Assembly (NCBI GenBank): GCA_016900015.1
Contig: JACJJM010000016.1
Span: 25,695 to 89,694 of the forward strand
DNA: 64,000 nucleotides
From: Phocaeicola coprophilus
Lineage (GTDB): Bacteria; Bacteroidota; Bacteroidia; Bacteroidales; Bacteroidaceae
Reading direction: 5' to 3'
A program made the translations under genes and the position numbers. Below are positions 8,735-18,384 of this stretch, in pieces (the first letter of the stretch is position 1; each line of letters starts with the position of its first letter). Below the pieces are notes generated by a model. That model searched no databases. It was not told the DNA's origin and saw only the letters and a list, made by a program, of their open reading frames with translations.

Positions 8735-10479
8735 CCCTGCGCTTTGTCCATCACGCGCAGGAAGTTGCCGCCCCAGATTTTCTGAATGTCTTCCTCCGAA
8801 TAGCGTTCTGCAAGCAGCCGCCGCGTGAGGTTGATGACTTCCGAGGCTGAAGCACAGCCGGGCACTCCGCCGTCGCCGTCGAAGTCCGTGCCGATGCCCA
8901 CATGGTCGATGCCCATGACGGAGACCATGTGGTTCAGGTGTTCGATGATGTCGGGCAGGCCTGCCTGTCCGTCCGTGCGGAGGAAGCCTCCGTAGAGGCA
9001 CACTTGTGCGACGCCTCCGCGGCGGGCCAAGGCGCGTAGCTGGTCGTCAGTCAAGTTGCGCGGATGGTCGCACAGGGCGCGGCATGACGAGTGGGAGCAG
9101 ACGATGGGCTGCGTGCTGCATTCCAGTGCGTCGTAGAAACTGCGTTCCGAGGCGTGCGAGAGGTCGACGAGCATGCCTGTGCGGTTCATTTCTCTCACGA
9201 CCTCACGTCCGAAGGGACTGAGTCCGCCGTGTTCGCCCTTTCCCCGCGCCGAGTCGCAGATGTCGTTGTCCCCGTTGTGGCAGAGGGTCATGTAGACGAC
9301 GCCCCGGCGGCGGAAACGTTCGACGTTCGCCAGGTCGAGTCCGACGGCATAGCCGTTTTCAATGCCCAGCATGACAGCTTTCTTTCCTTCGCGTTTCAGG
9401 CGCACGATGTCGGCCGGTGTGCGTGCGATGTCCACGTATGACGCATGAGCGTGCACCATTTCCTCGATTTGGTTCAGGATGCGGTCGGCCTTGGCCGTGG
9501 CGGCAAGCAGCGACTCGGGGTCGCGTTCGCCCTGTTTCAGGTAGGCCACCATGATGGTGGAGTCCAGCCGTCCTTCGCTCATCTTGTGCAGGTCGACCAG
9601 CACGTGCGGGTCGCGCGTGTGGAACCGGACGCCTTCGTGGAAGAACATGGGCGTGTCGCAGTGGCTGTCGAGGGTGACGATGCGTGCATGCAACTCTTTG
9701 GCGCGGGCGAACGAAGCCGCTTCGTCCACCAGCCAGCGAAACAGCGGGAGCATGCTCTCGTCGCCGGCCAACACCATGCATTCGGGATGCCACTGCACGC
9801 CCAGCATCGACTTGTATGCTGTCGACTCGATGGCTTCGATGATGCCGTCAGCCGCACGGGCGCATACGCGGAATCCCGGGGCCGGTTCGCTCACCGCCTG
9901 ATGATGGAATGAATTCACGGGGAGCACCTCGCAGTCGGGAAACAGGCGTGCCAGCGTAGTCCCCCGTTCGATGCGCACGGTGTGCGAGGCGTAGCTGCGG
10001 TCGAGCTGCTGGTCATGCTTCAGGCAGGTCACGCCTGCCTGTGCGCCCATGTCCTGATAGAGTTTCCCTCCGAAGGCGGCGTTCATCACCTGGATGCCCC
10101 GGCAGATGCCCAGGATAGGAATCTGCCGGTCGGACGCCAGGTGTGCCAGCAGCAGTTCCTGGCGGTCGCGCCGGTGGTTGATGCTGTGCAGTTGCTCCAG
10201 AGGCTCTTCGCCCAGGAAGAGCGGGTTGATGTCGCCTCCGCCTGTGAGCAGCAGTCCGTCGATGTGGTCGAGGGTGGAGAGGAGCGCGTTGCGCTCTTCG
10301 TAGGGAGGGATGATGAGGGGCGTGCCTCCGGCACGCAAGACCGATGTGCAGTAGCCGTCGGCCAATAAACAATTCCCGTCACTGAAGTTGGCAGTCACTC
10401 CAATGACGGGCAATCGTCTGTATCCCGGGTATGAAGCATGGAGGGCTTCATACGTCCGTTGTATGTCAAATGTCTTCAT
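8728..10479 (-). CDS. Glutamine amidotransferase-like (peptidase C26) / membrane dipeptidase (peptidase M19) fusion
   Basis: 583 residues with two enzymes in one chain. Residues about 22-255 form a class I amidotransferase of the gamma-glutamyl-GABA hydrolase type: nucleophile Cys126 in GICRG, with His231 and Glu233 in WHPE. Residues about 262-583 form an M19 renal-dipeptidase-like domain with metal ligands His273 and Asp275 (DSHCDTP), bridging Glu374 (GIENG), and His442 and His463. The pair suggests cleavage of gamma-glutamyl bonds and then of the dipeptide. No signal peptide is seen, so it is probably cytoplasmic. DUF4491 and an Lrp-type regulator lie just upstream on the same strand. The stop codon lies in a palindromic repeat arm. 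Confidence 0.92.
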   Translation of the reverse strand: MKTFDIQRTYEALHASYPGYRRLPVIGVTANFSDGNCLLADGYCTSVLRAGGTPLIIPPYEERNALLSTLDHIDGLLLTGGGDINPLFLGEEPLEQLHSINHRRDRQELLLAHLASDRQIPILGICRGIQVMNAAFGGKLYQDMGAQAGVTCLKHDQQLDRSYASHTVRIERGTTLARLFPDCEVLPVNSFHHQAVSEPAPGFRVCARAADGIIEAIESTAYKSMLGVQWHPECMVLAGDESMLPLFRWLVDEAASFARAKELHARIVTLDSHCDTPMFFHEGVRFHTRDPHVLVDLHKMSEGRLDSTIMVAYLKQGERDPESLLAATAKADRILNQIEEMVHAHASYVDIARTPADIVRLKREGKKAVMLGIENGYAVGLDLANVERFRRRGVVYMTLCHNGDNDICDSARGKGEHGGLSPFGREVVREMNRTGMLVDLSHASERSFYDALECSTQPIVCSHSSCRALCDHPRNLTDDQLRALARRGGVAQVCLYGGFLRTDGQAGLPDIIEHLNHMVSVMGIDHVGIGTDFDGDGGVPGCASASEVINLTRRLLAERYSEEDIQKIWGGNFLRVMDKAQGN

Positions 10480-10518
10480 GCTGTGTCTTTCGCTTTCAAG
10501 CCCGGTCTGTCCGGGAAC

Positions 10519-10830
10519 TTAAAACTTATAGGTGCGTTTCGGATTCTTCGGAAACCAACCTTTCTTCACACGCTCCTCCTGTTCGAAAATCTCTTTGATG
10601 GTCCAGAACGAGGAGAAGGCAAACACGCCCAGCAGCGTGGAGGCCAGCACATGGTCCGTCAGCAGCGAGCCGACGATGCCGCCCAGGCCCAGAATCAGGA
10701 AGACCCACCAGCAGCGTGTGCCGAAATAATATTCGCATTTCACCACCACCGGATGGAAAAATCCGATGATGAGAAACGTGCAGATGCCGATGATAAGTCC
10801 CGAGAAATGCAGGCTGTCGAAAATCTCCAT
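10519..10830 (-). CDS. DUF4491 family small membrane protein
   Basis: 103 residues with three to four hydrophobic helices (GLIIGICTFLIIGFFHP, WWVFLILGLGGIVGSLL and HVLASTLLGVFAFSSFW), then the conserved soluble tail FEQEERVKKGWFPKNPKR. This matches the Bacteroidota-specific DUF4491 family, whose function is unknown. It lies 4 bp after the Lrp gene and 39 bp before the dipeptidase, so the three are probably cotranscribed. An inner-membrane location is inferred from the helices. Confidence 0.88.
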   Translation of the reverse strand: MEIFDSLHFSGLIIGICTFLIIGFFHPVVVKCEYYFGTRCWWVFLILGLGGIVGSLLTDHVLASTLLGVFAFSSFWTIKEIFEQEERVKKGWFPKNPKRTYKF

Positions 10831-10834
10831 GCGC

Positions 10835-11296
10835 TTACTTCTCGCTGATGGGGATTTCCTTCTTGATGCTTTGTTCCAGCGAGATGAGTGTCTCTGTGGC
10901 TGTCACGCCGGGAATCTCCTGGATGCGCCGGTTCAATAGTTCCATCAGGTGCTCGTTGTCACGTGCATAGAGCTTGATGAGCATCGTGTAGGGACCGGTC
11001 GTGAAGTGGCACTCGACGACTTCGCGGATGTTTTCGAGTTGCGTCACGGCGTCTTTGTACATCGAGCCTTTTTCCAGTTTCACTCCCACATACGTACACG
11101 TGCTGTAGCCCAGGCTTTTCGGGTTGACGTGGTAACCTGACCCGACGATGACGCCAAGGTCAATCAGACGCTGCACTCGTTGATGGATGGCTGCGCGGGA
11201 CACACCGCATTCTGCAGCGACGTCCTTGAAGGGGATACGCGCATTTTGAGATATGATCTCCAGAATGCGACGATCTAGATTATCAATTCTTTCCAT
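10835..11296 (-). CDS. Lrp/AsnC-family transcriptional regulator
   Basis: 153 residues. An N-terminal winged helix-turn-helix (about 1-60, LDRRILEIISQNARIPFKDVA, recognition helix SRAAIHQRVQRL) is followed by an AsnC/RAM ligand-binding domain (about 65-150). Such proteins sense amino acids and form octamers on DNA. Homology begins at MERIDNLDRR, so ATG 11296 is preferred over the in-frame ATG at 11407, even though the -7 element lies above both. It heads a likely operon with DUF4491 and the dipeptidase fusion. Control of peptide or amino-acid salvage by this regulator is inference from neighbourhood. Confidence 0.93.
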   Translation of the reverse strand: MERIDNLDRRILEIISQNARIPFKDVAAECGVSRAAIHQRVQRLIDLGVIVGSGYHVNPKSLGYSTCTYVGVKLEKGSMYKDAVTQLENIREVVECHFTTGPYTMLIKLYARDNEHLMELLNRRIQEIPGVTATETLISLEQSIKKEIPISEK

Positions 11297-11420
11297 TCTG
11301 TTGAGGATTTGATTGTTCTTTTGGTAAATACCCGCCAAGTGTCCTTCTTTCCGGGGCGAAATGTCCCTGACCGGATGGGGCTTGGCGGCTGTCCGGCCGT
11401 TTTCCAACGGCTATGATAAG

Positions 11421-11428
11421 CAAATATA
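11421..11428 (-). promoter_or_regulatory. -7 element of the Lrp-type regulator gene
   Basis: Minus-strand TATATTTG matches TAnnTTTG. Transcription from near 11415 would give a leader of about 120 nt to the ATG at 11296. No clear -33 TTG at the right distance. Confidence 0.45.
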
Positions 11429-11590
11429 GTAATAAATTTGAAAAATTCGACGTTTTGACAGATTTTTTTCGGATATTATTGAAAAAGTATAGGAACAGGC
11501 GGGTGAGAGGCGGTTTTTTCGGAACTTTGGCTGGCGAAAGGTGAGCCACGGGGCATTTCCCGGAGGGGGATTCCCGGGCCTGCGGAGAGC

Positions 11591-11683
11591 CGTTGCGGAC
11601 GGGGTAAAGGGTAGCCGGATGCGGAAAGGAGGGTAGGCGGGGACGGAAAGGAGTCCGTGGTCGGACGGAAAGGAAGGGGAGGA
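11591..11683 (+). repeat. G-rich intergenic repeat array, copy B
   Basis: Three clear GGAAAGGA units on the plus strand (about 11632, 11654 and 11677) and one degenerate unit (GGTAAAGGGTAGCCG, about 11612). Spacing is near 22 bp. The linker CCGTGGTCGGACG also occurs in copies A and D. It lies immediately beside the palindromic repeat that follows. Confidence 0.75.
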
Positions 11684-11774
11684 AATGAAGAATGAAGAAT
11701 GAAGAATGAAGAATGCCTTGCGGCGCGTGGAACTATATCCACTCTTCATTTTTCACTCTTCATTCTTCATTTAA
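11683..11774. repeat. Palindromic AAATGAAGAATGAAG element, copy 1
   Basis: Left arm 11683-11715 is a run of ATGAAGA repeats; right arm 11741-11773 is its imperfect reverse complement. The core, read on the minus strand, is GTGGATATAG followed by CGCCGCAAGG, also found in copy 3 and in altered form in copy 2. The element directly abuts the TAA stop of the phosphatase gene. Confidence 0.75.
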
Positions 11775-12722
11775 TTATTGTTTGCTCTTCTGCACGGTGT
11801 GGAGCACGCGGCCTTCCTTGTCCATCATGTAGAGCGACAGCGAGCTCTTGTCGGCTGACACGAGGGAGAAGCCCGGTTCTCCGCTGCAATAGACGGTGCC
11901 GTCGATGGGCTTCACGTCGCGTGCCAGCGAGGCGGAGGAGTTGACGACGTAGTCGATGTCGGTGCCCGGCTTGCGGATGTGCTGGAAGGTGTGGATGTGT
12001 CCGCAGATGTACATGGCCACGTTCGGATGGCGGAGCAGGATGGTGTTCACGCGGGCCTGCATGTCCGTGCGTTCCTTTTCGCTCTTGTCCGTGTCGGCGT
12101 AGATGGGGTGGTGTCCGATGACGAGCACCCAGTCTTCCTTGGCCGATGTGAGCACTTCGTCGAGCCACTTCAGTTGGGCGTCGATGTCCTGCTTGCCTGC
12201 GTCGGGATATTTTTCCGTGTCCTTGCGGTATTTGTCGAGGAGCGGGGAGGTGTCGATGAGCACGAGGCGCACGGTCACGTCATTGTCCTCGATGACCTTC
12301 GTGTAGTAGCGTCCCTCCATGTCCCAGCGTGCGCTGACCTTGGCATAGTCGAGCACGGCCTGTGTGTTGCCGCGGTATTCGTGGTTGCCCAGGATGGGAT
12401 ACCACGGGAGCATCAGTTCGGGGTGGCTGTAGATAAGCTCGTAGTTGGTCATCCAGAGAGGGTCTTGCGTGCTGCGCACACCTTCGAAGTGGTGCACGTC
12501 GCCGGCGGCCACGACGCACTCGATGCCCACGGTCTCGGCCATCGTGCCCATCAGTTCGGCGATGGGCTTCTGGTCATAGTAGCCGTTGCGGCCCAGGTCG
12601 TTGGCCACGTAGAAGTTGACATCCTTTTCGAGTTTGGCCCATTCGGCAGGTGTCTGCGCGAAGGAGAATGCGGCCGTGTAGAGGAGCAGGCACGCGGCGA
12701 AGAGTTTCTTCATTGCATTCAT
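11775..12722 (-). CDS. Secreted calcineurin-like metallophosphoesterase (acid phosphatase type)
   Basis: 315 residues (312 if the second Met, 12713, is used). A signal peptide covers about the first 22 residues (ending FSFAQ). The purple-acid-phosphatase-like fold shows metal blocks VANDLGRNG, AAGDVHHFEG, GNHEYRG, IGHHPIYA and GHIHTFQH. The first block reads ND where most relatives have GD. It probably removes phosphate from small organophosphates in the periplasm. It lies 55 bp downstream of the TonB-receptor gene on the same strand, which suggests a shared transcript for capture and dephosphorylation of a phosphorylated nutrient. That pairing is inference. Confidence 0.88.
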   Translation of the reverse strand: MNAMKKLFAACLLLYTAAFSFAQTPAEWAKLEKDVNFYVANDLGRNGYYDQKPIAELMGTMAETVGIECVVAAGDVHHFEGVRSTQDPLWMTNYELIYSHPELMLPWYPILGNHEYRGNTQAVLDYAKVSARWDMEGRYYTKVIEDNDVTVRLVLIDTSPLLDKYRKDTEKYPDAGKQDIDAQLKWLDEVLTSAKEDWVLVIGHHPIYADTDKSEKERTDMQARVNTILLRHPNVAMYICGHIHTFQHIRKPGTDIDYVVNSSASLARDVKPIDGTVYCSGEPGFSLVSADKSSLSLYMMDKEGRVLHTVQKSKQ

Positions 12723-12777
12723 AGTCGGTTCTTAGCTTGTTTGATTGTCTTTGGTTTGTAAATATAGGGGATAATTC

Positions 12778-15584
12778 TTAGAACGCTATCTTGAATCCGG
12801 CATTGACTTTCACTCCGTAGTATTCAGCCTGCATCGTGCGGTCCTTTGTGCCTTGATAGTAACGCAAGGGCTGGTTGAGCAGGTTGTTGGCTTCGGCATA
12901 AACGGTGCATTTTACTTTCTTTCCGAAGGTGTAAGATGCATTCAGGTCCAGATAATTCACCGAGTCATAGTAGCGGTCGAGCGCTGCATGTTCGCCCATC
13001 TCGTCGATAAATTCAGAAGCGAAGTTGTAGGAAAGACGTGCATTCCAGCCGTTTTTCTCAAAGTAGAGCGAGGCGTTGGCCAAGTGCTCCGGTGAGCCGG
13101 GCATGCGGAGGTCTTTCTCGTTTTCGCGTCCTTCGAAGTTGAAGTTGTTCACTTTGGAGTATGTATAGGTGTAGTTTCCATAGAATCCTATACACTTCAG
13201 GGCAGGGGCGATGAAACCGAAGTCGCGCTGGTAGCTTACTTCCACTCCGAAGAGGTCGGCATCGCCGCCGTTGATGGACGTTTTGATTTCATCGAAGTCA
13301 AAATCGGGATAACCCTCATAGGCACCGCTGCTACGTTGTTCTACGATAAAGTCATTGATGCGCTTGTAGAAGAGGCCTGCCGAGACAAGACCGATACTTT
13401 TGAAATAGTAGTCGGCACTTAGGTCGAAGTTATAGGAGATGGCTGGTGTCAGGTCAGGGTTACCGATGGATACTTCTCCGTCATCCAAGTTGAGGGCTAC
13501 GTTGGGTACGAGGTCTGAGTAGTCCGGACGGGCGAGTGTATTGGTGAATGAAGCGCGCAATTTGAAGTCATCGCTGACATCGAACTTATAAAGCACGCTG
13601 GGCAATACGTTGATGTAGTTGTTTTTGCGTTTGCCCGTACTTTCTATGCCTTCGGTCATGCCGGCATCTTCTTGTTCTTTGGTCGGTTTGAACCAGTTCC
13701 AGCCTTCATATTCCAGACGGGTTGCTTCCAAACGCACACCCAATACGAGCTGGTGACGACGTCCCAAGTGTTGGTCGAAGCGTACATAGGCAGAGGTTAC
13801 ATTTTCGGAGGCATCAAAGTTGCCCGATGATTCCTCCCAGTTACGTTCGCCTTCCATGGAGCTGAGGGGCAGGTCGGCCAGATAGCCTTTTGATACGAAG
13901 TCGTTCGGACGATATTGACCGTCTCCCGGTATGTAGTCTTCGCGAATCTGTGTCGCGAGATGTTGCATGTATTCGCTGCCGTAGGTATCAGTGTAGCTAT
14001 CTTTGTAGTCGTATTGTTCGATATTCTTGTGTTTGTCCTTGTGGGCATATTTAGCACCAAATTTCAGCGTGTTGCTGAATTCATCTTTGCGGAAGGGGAG
14101 CTCAAAATCTACATGGAACTTAGCGTCCACTTCGTGTATGTCCTCTTCTGATTCAGTTAACGCATCGACTTCCCATGTGCCTTCGTGTACAGTAATATTG
14201 TCGGAGATATATGGAAACTCCGTGCCTGGATTCACCACGTCCAGTGTCAGTCCTTCTTGTTTCAAGTTGAAATAGCGTTCTTGTGGGCGGTCTTCGCTGG
14301 CGCGGGCATACGATGCTCCCCAATCCATCATCAGGTTTCCGAAGAGATGTTCACCGCCGATTGAGAAGTCCATCGTCTGCTGCAACTCCAGGCGGGCGTC
14401 GTGTTTGTCATGTGCACCTCCCTTGGTCTCTATTTCCACTTCGGCTTCGCCGTCGGCCGATTTGTCCAAGTCTTTGTAGGAGATGCGGTAGCGGTTCTCC
14501 CAGTCGTGGCGGCGATTGTAGATGCCTTTGAAGAAGAGTTTGTGGTTGGGGTTAATGTCATAGTCGAGCGAGAGCGAGTAACTTTGACGTTGGCGAGTGA
14601 CGTAGTATTGGCGTGTTTCGGCATCGGTCATGTACACTTCGCCAGTGTCTTCATCGCGGTCATATTCGAACTCGACGTCGTCCGAGCCGATGGGTGCGTT
14701 TTGGTAAGATATGGCGGCCATCACGCCCAGCTTGTCGTTGAAGAAGCGGTCGCCATAGGTTAATCCGAAGTTTACCTGTGGGTCTTCGCTGATCCAGTTG
14801 TATCCGCTACCCAGCGTGGCGTTGAACGTGCGTTTGTAGGGCGTGTTCTTCGTGATGAGGTTGATAGAGCCGCCGATGGCGTCGGCATCCATGTCGCGGC
14901 TGTCACCACCTTGTTGACTTCGATGGTCTGTATCATGTCAGACGGGATGAGGTCGAGCTGCACATTGCGCACATCTCCTTCGGCCGAGGGCAGGCGGTTG
15001 CCATTGATGGTCACTGATGTGAGGTCGGGCGAGGTGCCGCGCACTTGTCCGAAGCGTGCTTCGCCCTGGTCATACTGTACGTTGATGCCGCTGATGCGCT
15101 TCAGGGCGTCGCCGATGTTGGAGTCGGGGAATTTGCCCACTTGGTCGGCTGAGACGACATTGACAACGCCAATTTTGTTTTTCTGTTGGTTGATGGCCCG
15201 GCTCTGTCCTTGGAACACGCCTCCGACGACGACCTCGTGCAGTTCGAGGCCTTCGTTCATCGTGATGTCGCGTTCGACGGTCTTGCCTTCGGGTACATTC
15301 AGTGTAAGGTAGATGGGCTCGTAGCCTACGTAGCTGACTTTCACCTTGTAGGTGCCCGGTTTTAGGTTGGTCAAAGTGTAAAAACCGTTGGCATCGCTCA
15401 CCACACCGGTTTTCAGGTTCTCGATAAAGATGGTTGCACCTGGCAGAATACGCTTTTCTGAGTCAACCACGCGCCCGCGTATCACACCGACCGCAGGGTC
15501 TTCACTGTTGTTATCCGCAAACATTGGATTGCACAGGACGGTAGAGAGTAGTAAGAGTCCCGTTGCTTTTGCAAATCTTCTCAT
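12778..15584 (-). pseudogene. TonB-dependent receptor with carboxypeptidase-regulatory domain, interrupted by a frameshift
   Basis: Two overlapping frames make one receptor of about 934 residues. The first (from 15584) carries a signal peptide, a CarboxypepD-regulatory domain (about 33-115) and the plug (FPDSNIGDALKRISGINV). The second, to 12778, continues with DMDADAIGGSINLIT and the full barrel ending GVKVNAGFKIAF. The joint is at 14895-14900. The sequence reads ACAGCCGCGACATGG, but continuity needs ACAGCCGACATGG, so two bases (CG or GC) are extra. No slippery heptamer is seen. It may be a real lesion or a consensus error. Everything else looks intact. The downstream phosphatase is probably its functional partner. 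Confidence 0.9.
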
Positions 15585-15689
15585 TTGTTAGTGATTTAAA
15601 TTAGACGCTGCAAAATAACGGGCCCTGTGTTACATAGTTTTTACAGAATGTTGAAGCGGAAGTAACAGACGGATTACATTCGTGCGACA

Positions 15690-15760
15690 CGATGATGAAG
15701 AATGAAGAGTGGGTATACCTTCACGCCGAAAGGCAATTCTTCACTCTTCATTCTTCATTT
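15690..15760. repeat. Palindromic AAATGAAGAATGAAG element, copy 2
   Basis: Left arm GATGAAGAATGAAGAGTG (15693-15710) and right arm 15735-15760 are reverse complements with few mismatches. The core (GGTATACCTTCACGCCG, then AAAGGCAATTC) is a diverged form of copies 1 and 3. The right arm supplies the final Lys codon and TGA stop of ftsW (AAATGA on the minus strand). Confidence 0.75.
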
Positions 15761-17026
15761 CTGCGGGGACTCGCGTTCCAGTCCTTTGTCCATCTCTTCG
15801 AGCCGCTCGACTTTGGCGGTGTCGCCTTCGGCAATGGCTTTTTGCTTCTCGGCCTGGAGGCTGTTGTAGCGGCTCACGCTCAGGATGATGCCGATGTAGA
15901 CGCAGTTGATGAAAGTCGACGTGCCGCCTCGGCTGATGAGCGGGAGCGGTTGCCCCGTGACGGGGAAGAGGCCGACGGCCACCATCATGTTGATGAGTGC
16001 CTGCGTTGCGATGAGCAGGGCGATGCCCATGACCATGAAGGCGGGGAAGTCCTTGTCGCACTTGTTGGCTATCTTGGCCGTGCGTATGAGCAGGATGAGG
16101 TAGAGGAAGATGATGAGCACGCCGGGGATGAGGCCCAGTTCCTCCAGGATGATGGCAAAGATGAAGTCCGAGTAGGCCTGCGGCAGGAGGTCGCGTTCCT
16201 TCGAGTTGCCCGGACCTCGTCCGATGAGGTGTCCCGAGGTGATGGCGATGTTGGCGTGGCCCACCTGGTAGTTCTCCTTGCTCTCTATGTCGAATTGTTC
16301 GGGAGGGATGGTTTTGTGTTCCTTGTCCTTGAAGTTCAGGATGCGGTTTTTCCACGTCTCGCCTCGCTGTTCGAGCATGGGTATCTTCTTCAGTGTCTCG
16401 GCAGGGGTCACGACGAGAAATGTCCCGAAGAGGAAGCACGCAGCCAGCAGGATGCCGGTCAGCTTGGCCATCTGGCGCATGGGGATGCGTCCGATGATCA
16501 TCATGAGGTAGACGACGAAGCCCAGGATGACGGCCGTGGAGAGGTTGTCCGGCGCGATGAGCGCCAGTGTGGGCAGGGCGAACCACAGGATGTATTTGAG
16601 TGCCTTGGGCGACGCGCCTTTTTCCTCCTGCATGAAGGAGAGGATGATGGCCGCGGTGATGATCAGGCCCATCTTGGCCAGCTCGGAGGGCTGGAAGGGG
16701 ATGCCGAAGAAGTTGAACCAGCGCGCGCCGTCATTGATTTCCACGCCCAGCCCGAGTTGCAGCAGGACGAGGAACACCCACGAGATGAGCAGCAGCAGCG
16801 GGGCGAGCTTGAAGACGCGCAGGGGGAAGTATTGCACCAGCATGGCCAGCAGGCCTCCTCCGACGAGGAAGAGGCAGTGGCGGCGGAAGGGTGCCCAATA
16901 GTCACCCGTGGAGAAGGCGAGCGTGCTCGTCGCGCTAAACACTTCGACGAGGGAGATGAGGCAGAGGATGAGGAAGACCACCCACACGACCTTGTCGCCT
17001 TTGAAGAGATTCTTGATGAGTTCCAT
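15755..17026 (-). CDS. ftsW: Peptidoglycan glycosyltransferase FtsW
   Basis: 423-residue SEDS polytopic membrane protein that polymerises lipid II into septal glycan with its cognate class B PBP. About ten hydrophobic helices are visible. Signature regions are YFPLRVFKLAPLLLL, the loop GVEINDGARWF (NGARRW-like), PFQPSELAKMG and the C-terminal GQPLPLISRGGTS. It starts 3 bp after murD and is the last gene of the cell-wall cluster here. The usual followers murG, murC and ftsQ are absent: a palindromic repeat and a TonB receptor come next. Its stop codon lies in the repeat. Confidence 0.95.
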   Translation of the reverse strand: MELIKNLFKGDKVVWVVFLILCLISLVEVFSATSTLAFSTGDYWAPFRRHCLFLVGGGLLAMLVQYFPLRVFKLAPLLLLISWVFLVLLQLGLGVEINDGARWFNFFGIPFQPSELAKMGLIITAAIILSFMQEEKGASPKALKYILWFALPTLALIAPDNLSTAVILGFVVYLMMIIGRIPMRQMAKLTGILLAACFLFGTFLVVTPAETLKKIPMLEQRGETWKNRILNFKDKEHKTIPPEQFDIESKENYQVGHANIAITSGHLIGRGPGNSKERDLLPQAYSDFIFAIILEELGLIPGVLIIFLYLILLIRTAKIANKCDKDFPAFMVMGIALLIATQALINMMVAVGLFPVTGQPLPLISRGGTSTFINCVYIGIILSVSRYNSLQAEKQKAIAEGDTAKVERLEEMDKGLERESPQK

Positions 17027-17029
17027 GTG

Positions 17030-18382
17030 TCAGCGTTTGTTTGGATGTGGTTGCAGGGCGCGGACGCAGGCTTTGAACTGGTCGCCGCGGTCCTCGTAGC
17101 TCTTGAACAGGTCGAAGCTGGCGCAACAGGGGCTCAGTAGGACGGTGTCGCCCGGACGGGCCATGCGGCGTGCGGCCTCGACGGCGTCGGCCATGCTCTG
17201 CACGTCGGCCACGGGCAGTCCCATGGGGTCGAAGAAGTCGTGGAGCTTCTCGTTGTGCAGTCCCAGGTAGACCAGGGCGCGGCATTTCTCCGCGACGAGA
17301 GCCTTGATGTCGTTGTAGTCGTTGCCCTTGTCCTTGCCTCCCAGGATGAGCACCGTGGGCGTGGTCATGCTCTGCAGGGCATACCAGCAAGAGTTCACGT
17401 TGGTGGCTTTCGAGTCGTTGATGTATTCCACGCCGTCGACGGCAGCCACCCGTTCGAGCCGGTGGGGGACTCCCTTGAAGTCGCTCAAGGCTTCGCGGAT
17501 GGTCTCCTTGCGGATACCGGCCAGGTTGGCCGAGATGCCTGCGGCCATGGAGTTATAGAGGTTGTGCGTGCCGTTGAGGGCCAGTTCCTCTTCTTCCATG
17601 TTGAAGGCGATAGGCTCGGTGAAGTAGAGCTTGTTGTCCTCGGTGTAGGCGATGACACCTTTCTCTTTCAGTTCGGAGAAGGGGCAGAGCTTGGCCTGGA
17701 TGCCATACTTCTTGAGCTCGCGTTGGATGATGGGGTCGTCGTTCCAGAAGACGAAGGCGTCGTCGTGCGTCTGGTTCTGTATGATGCGGAACTTGGCGTC
17801 GATGTAGTTCTGCATGTTGTGGTCGTAGCGGTCGAGGTGGTCGGGCGTGATGTTCATGAGCACGGCGATGTTGGCGCGGAAGTTATACATGTTGTCGAGC
17901 TGGAAGCTGCTCAGTTCGATGACATAGTAGTCATAGTCCTTCTCGGCCACCTGGAGGGCGAGGCTCTGTCCGATGTTTCCGGCCAGTCCCACGTTGAGTC
18001 CTGCGCTGCGGAAGATGTGATAGATGAGCGAGGTCGTGGTGGTCTTGCCGTTGCTGCCCGTGATGCAAATCATCTTGGCATGCGTGTATCGTCCGGCAAA
18101 CTCTATCTCGGAGATGATGGGTATGCCTTTGGCTTTGGCCTTCAGGACCAACGGGGCGTCGTTGGGTATGCCTGGGCTTTTGATGATTTCGTCAGCATTG
18201 AGGATGAGGTCTTCGGTGTGGTGTCCCTCTTCCCACAGGATACCGTGTGAGTCGAGCTGTTGCTTATACTTGTCCTTGATGGCCGACATGTCCGAGACGA
18301 ACACGTCGAAGCCTTTCACCTTTGCCAAGACTGCTGCGCCGGCTCCACTCTCGCCGGCTCCTAAAACAACAATACGTTTCAT
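17030..18382 (-). CDS. murD: UDP-N-acetylmuramoyl-L-alanine--D-glutamate ligase MurD
   Basis: 450 residues. The Mur-ligase fold comprises an N-terminal Rossmann domain (RIVVLGAGESGAGAA), a central ATPase with P-loop ITGSNGKTTTT, the NITPDHLDRY block, and a C-terminal domain with NDSKATN and ILGGKDKG. It adds D-Glu to UDP-MurNAc-L-Ala in the cytoplasm. The frame is open further upstream to 18505, but that extension overlaps mraY and has no homology, so ATG 18382 is used. It lies 2 bp from mraY and 3 bp from ftsW, which is tight coupling. Confidence 0.96.
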   Translation of the reverse strand: MKRIVVLGAGESGAGAAVLAKVKGFDVFVSDMSAIKDKYKQQLDSHGILWEEGHHTEDLILNADEIIKSPGIPNDAPLVLKAKAKGIPIISEIEFAGRYTHAKMICITGSNGKTTTTSLIYHIFRSAGLNVGLAGNIGQSLALQVAEKDYDYYVIELSSFQLDNMYNFRANIAVLMNITPDHLDRYDHNMQNYIDAKFRIIQNQTHDDAFVFWNDDPIIQRELKKYGIQAKLCPFSELKEKGVIAYTEDNKLYFTEPIAFNMEEEELALNGTHNLYNSMAAGISANLAGIRKETIREALSDFKGVPHRLERVAAVDGVEYINDSKATNVNSCWYALQSMTTPTVLILGGKDKGNDYNDIKALVAEKCRALVYLGLHNEKLHDFFDPMGLPVADVQSMADAVEAARRMARPGDTVLLSPCCASFDLFKSYEDRGDQFKACVRALQPHPNKR

Positions 18383-18384
18383 CG

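Noticed and set aside
14889..14905. Programmed ribosomal frameshift in the TonB receptor
   Set aside because: No slippery heptamer or downstream pseudoknot is evident, and a two-base change is needed. Mutation or sequence error is simpler.
15692..17140. 482-codon open frame on the plus strand across ftsW
   Set aside because: Antisense shadow. It has Asp/Glu/His/Gln-rich composition without domains and covers a certain ftsW gene. Long antisense frames like this are common here because GC-rich third positions avoid stop codons.
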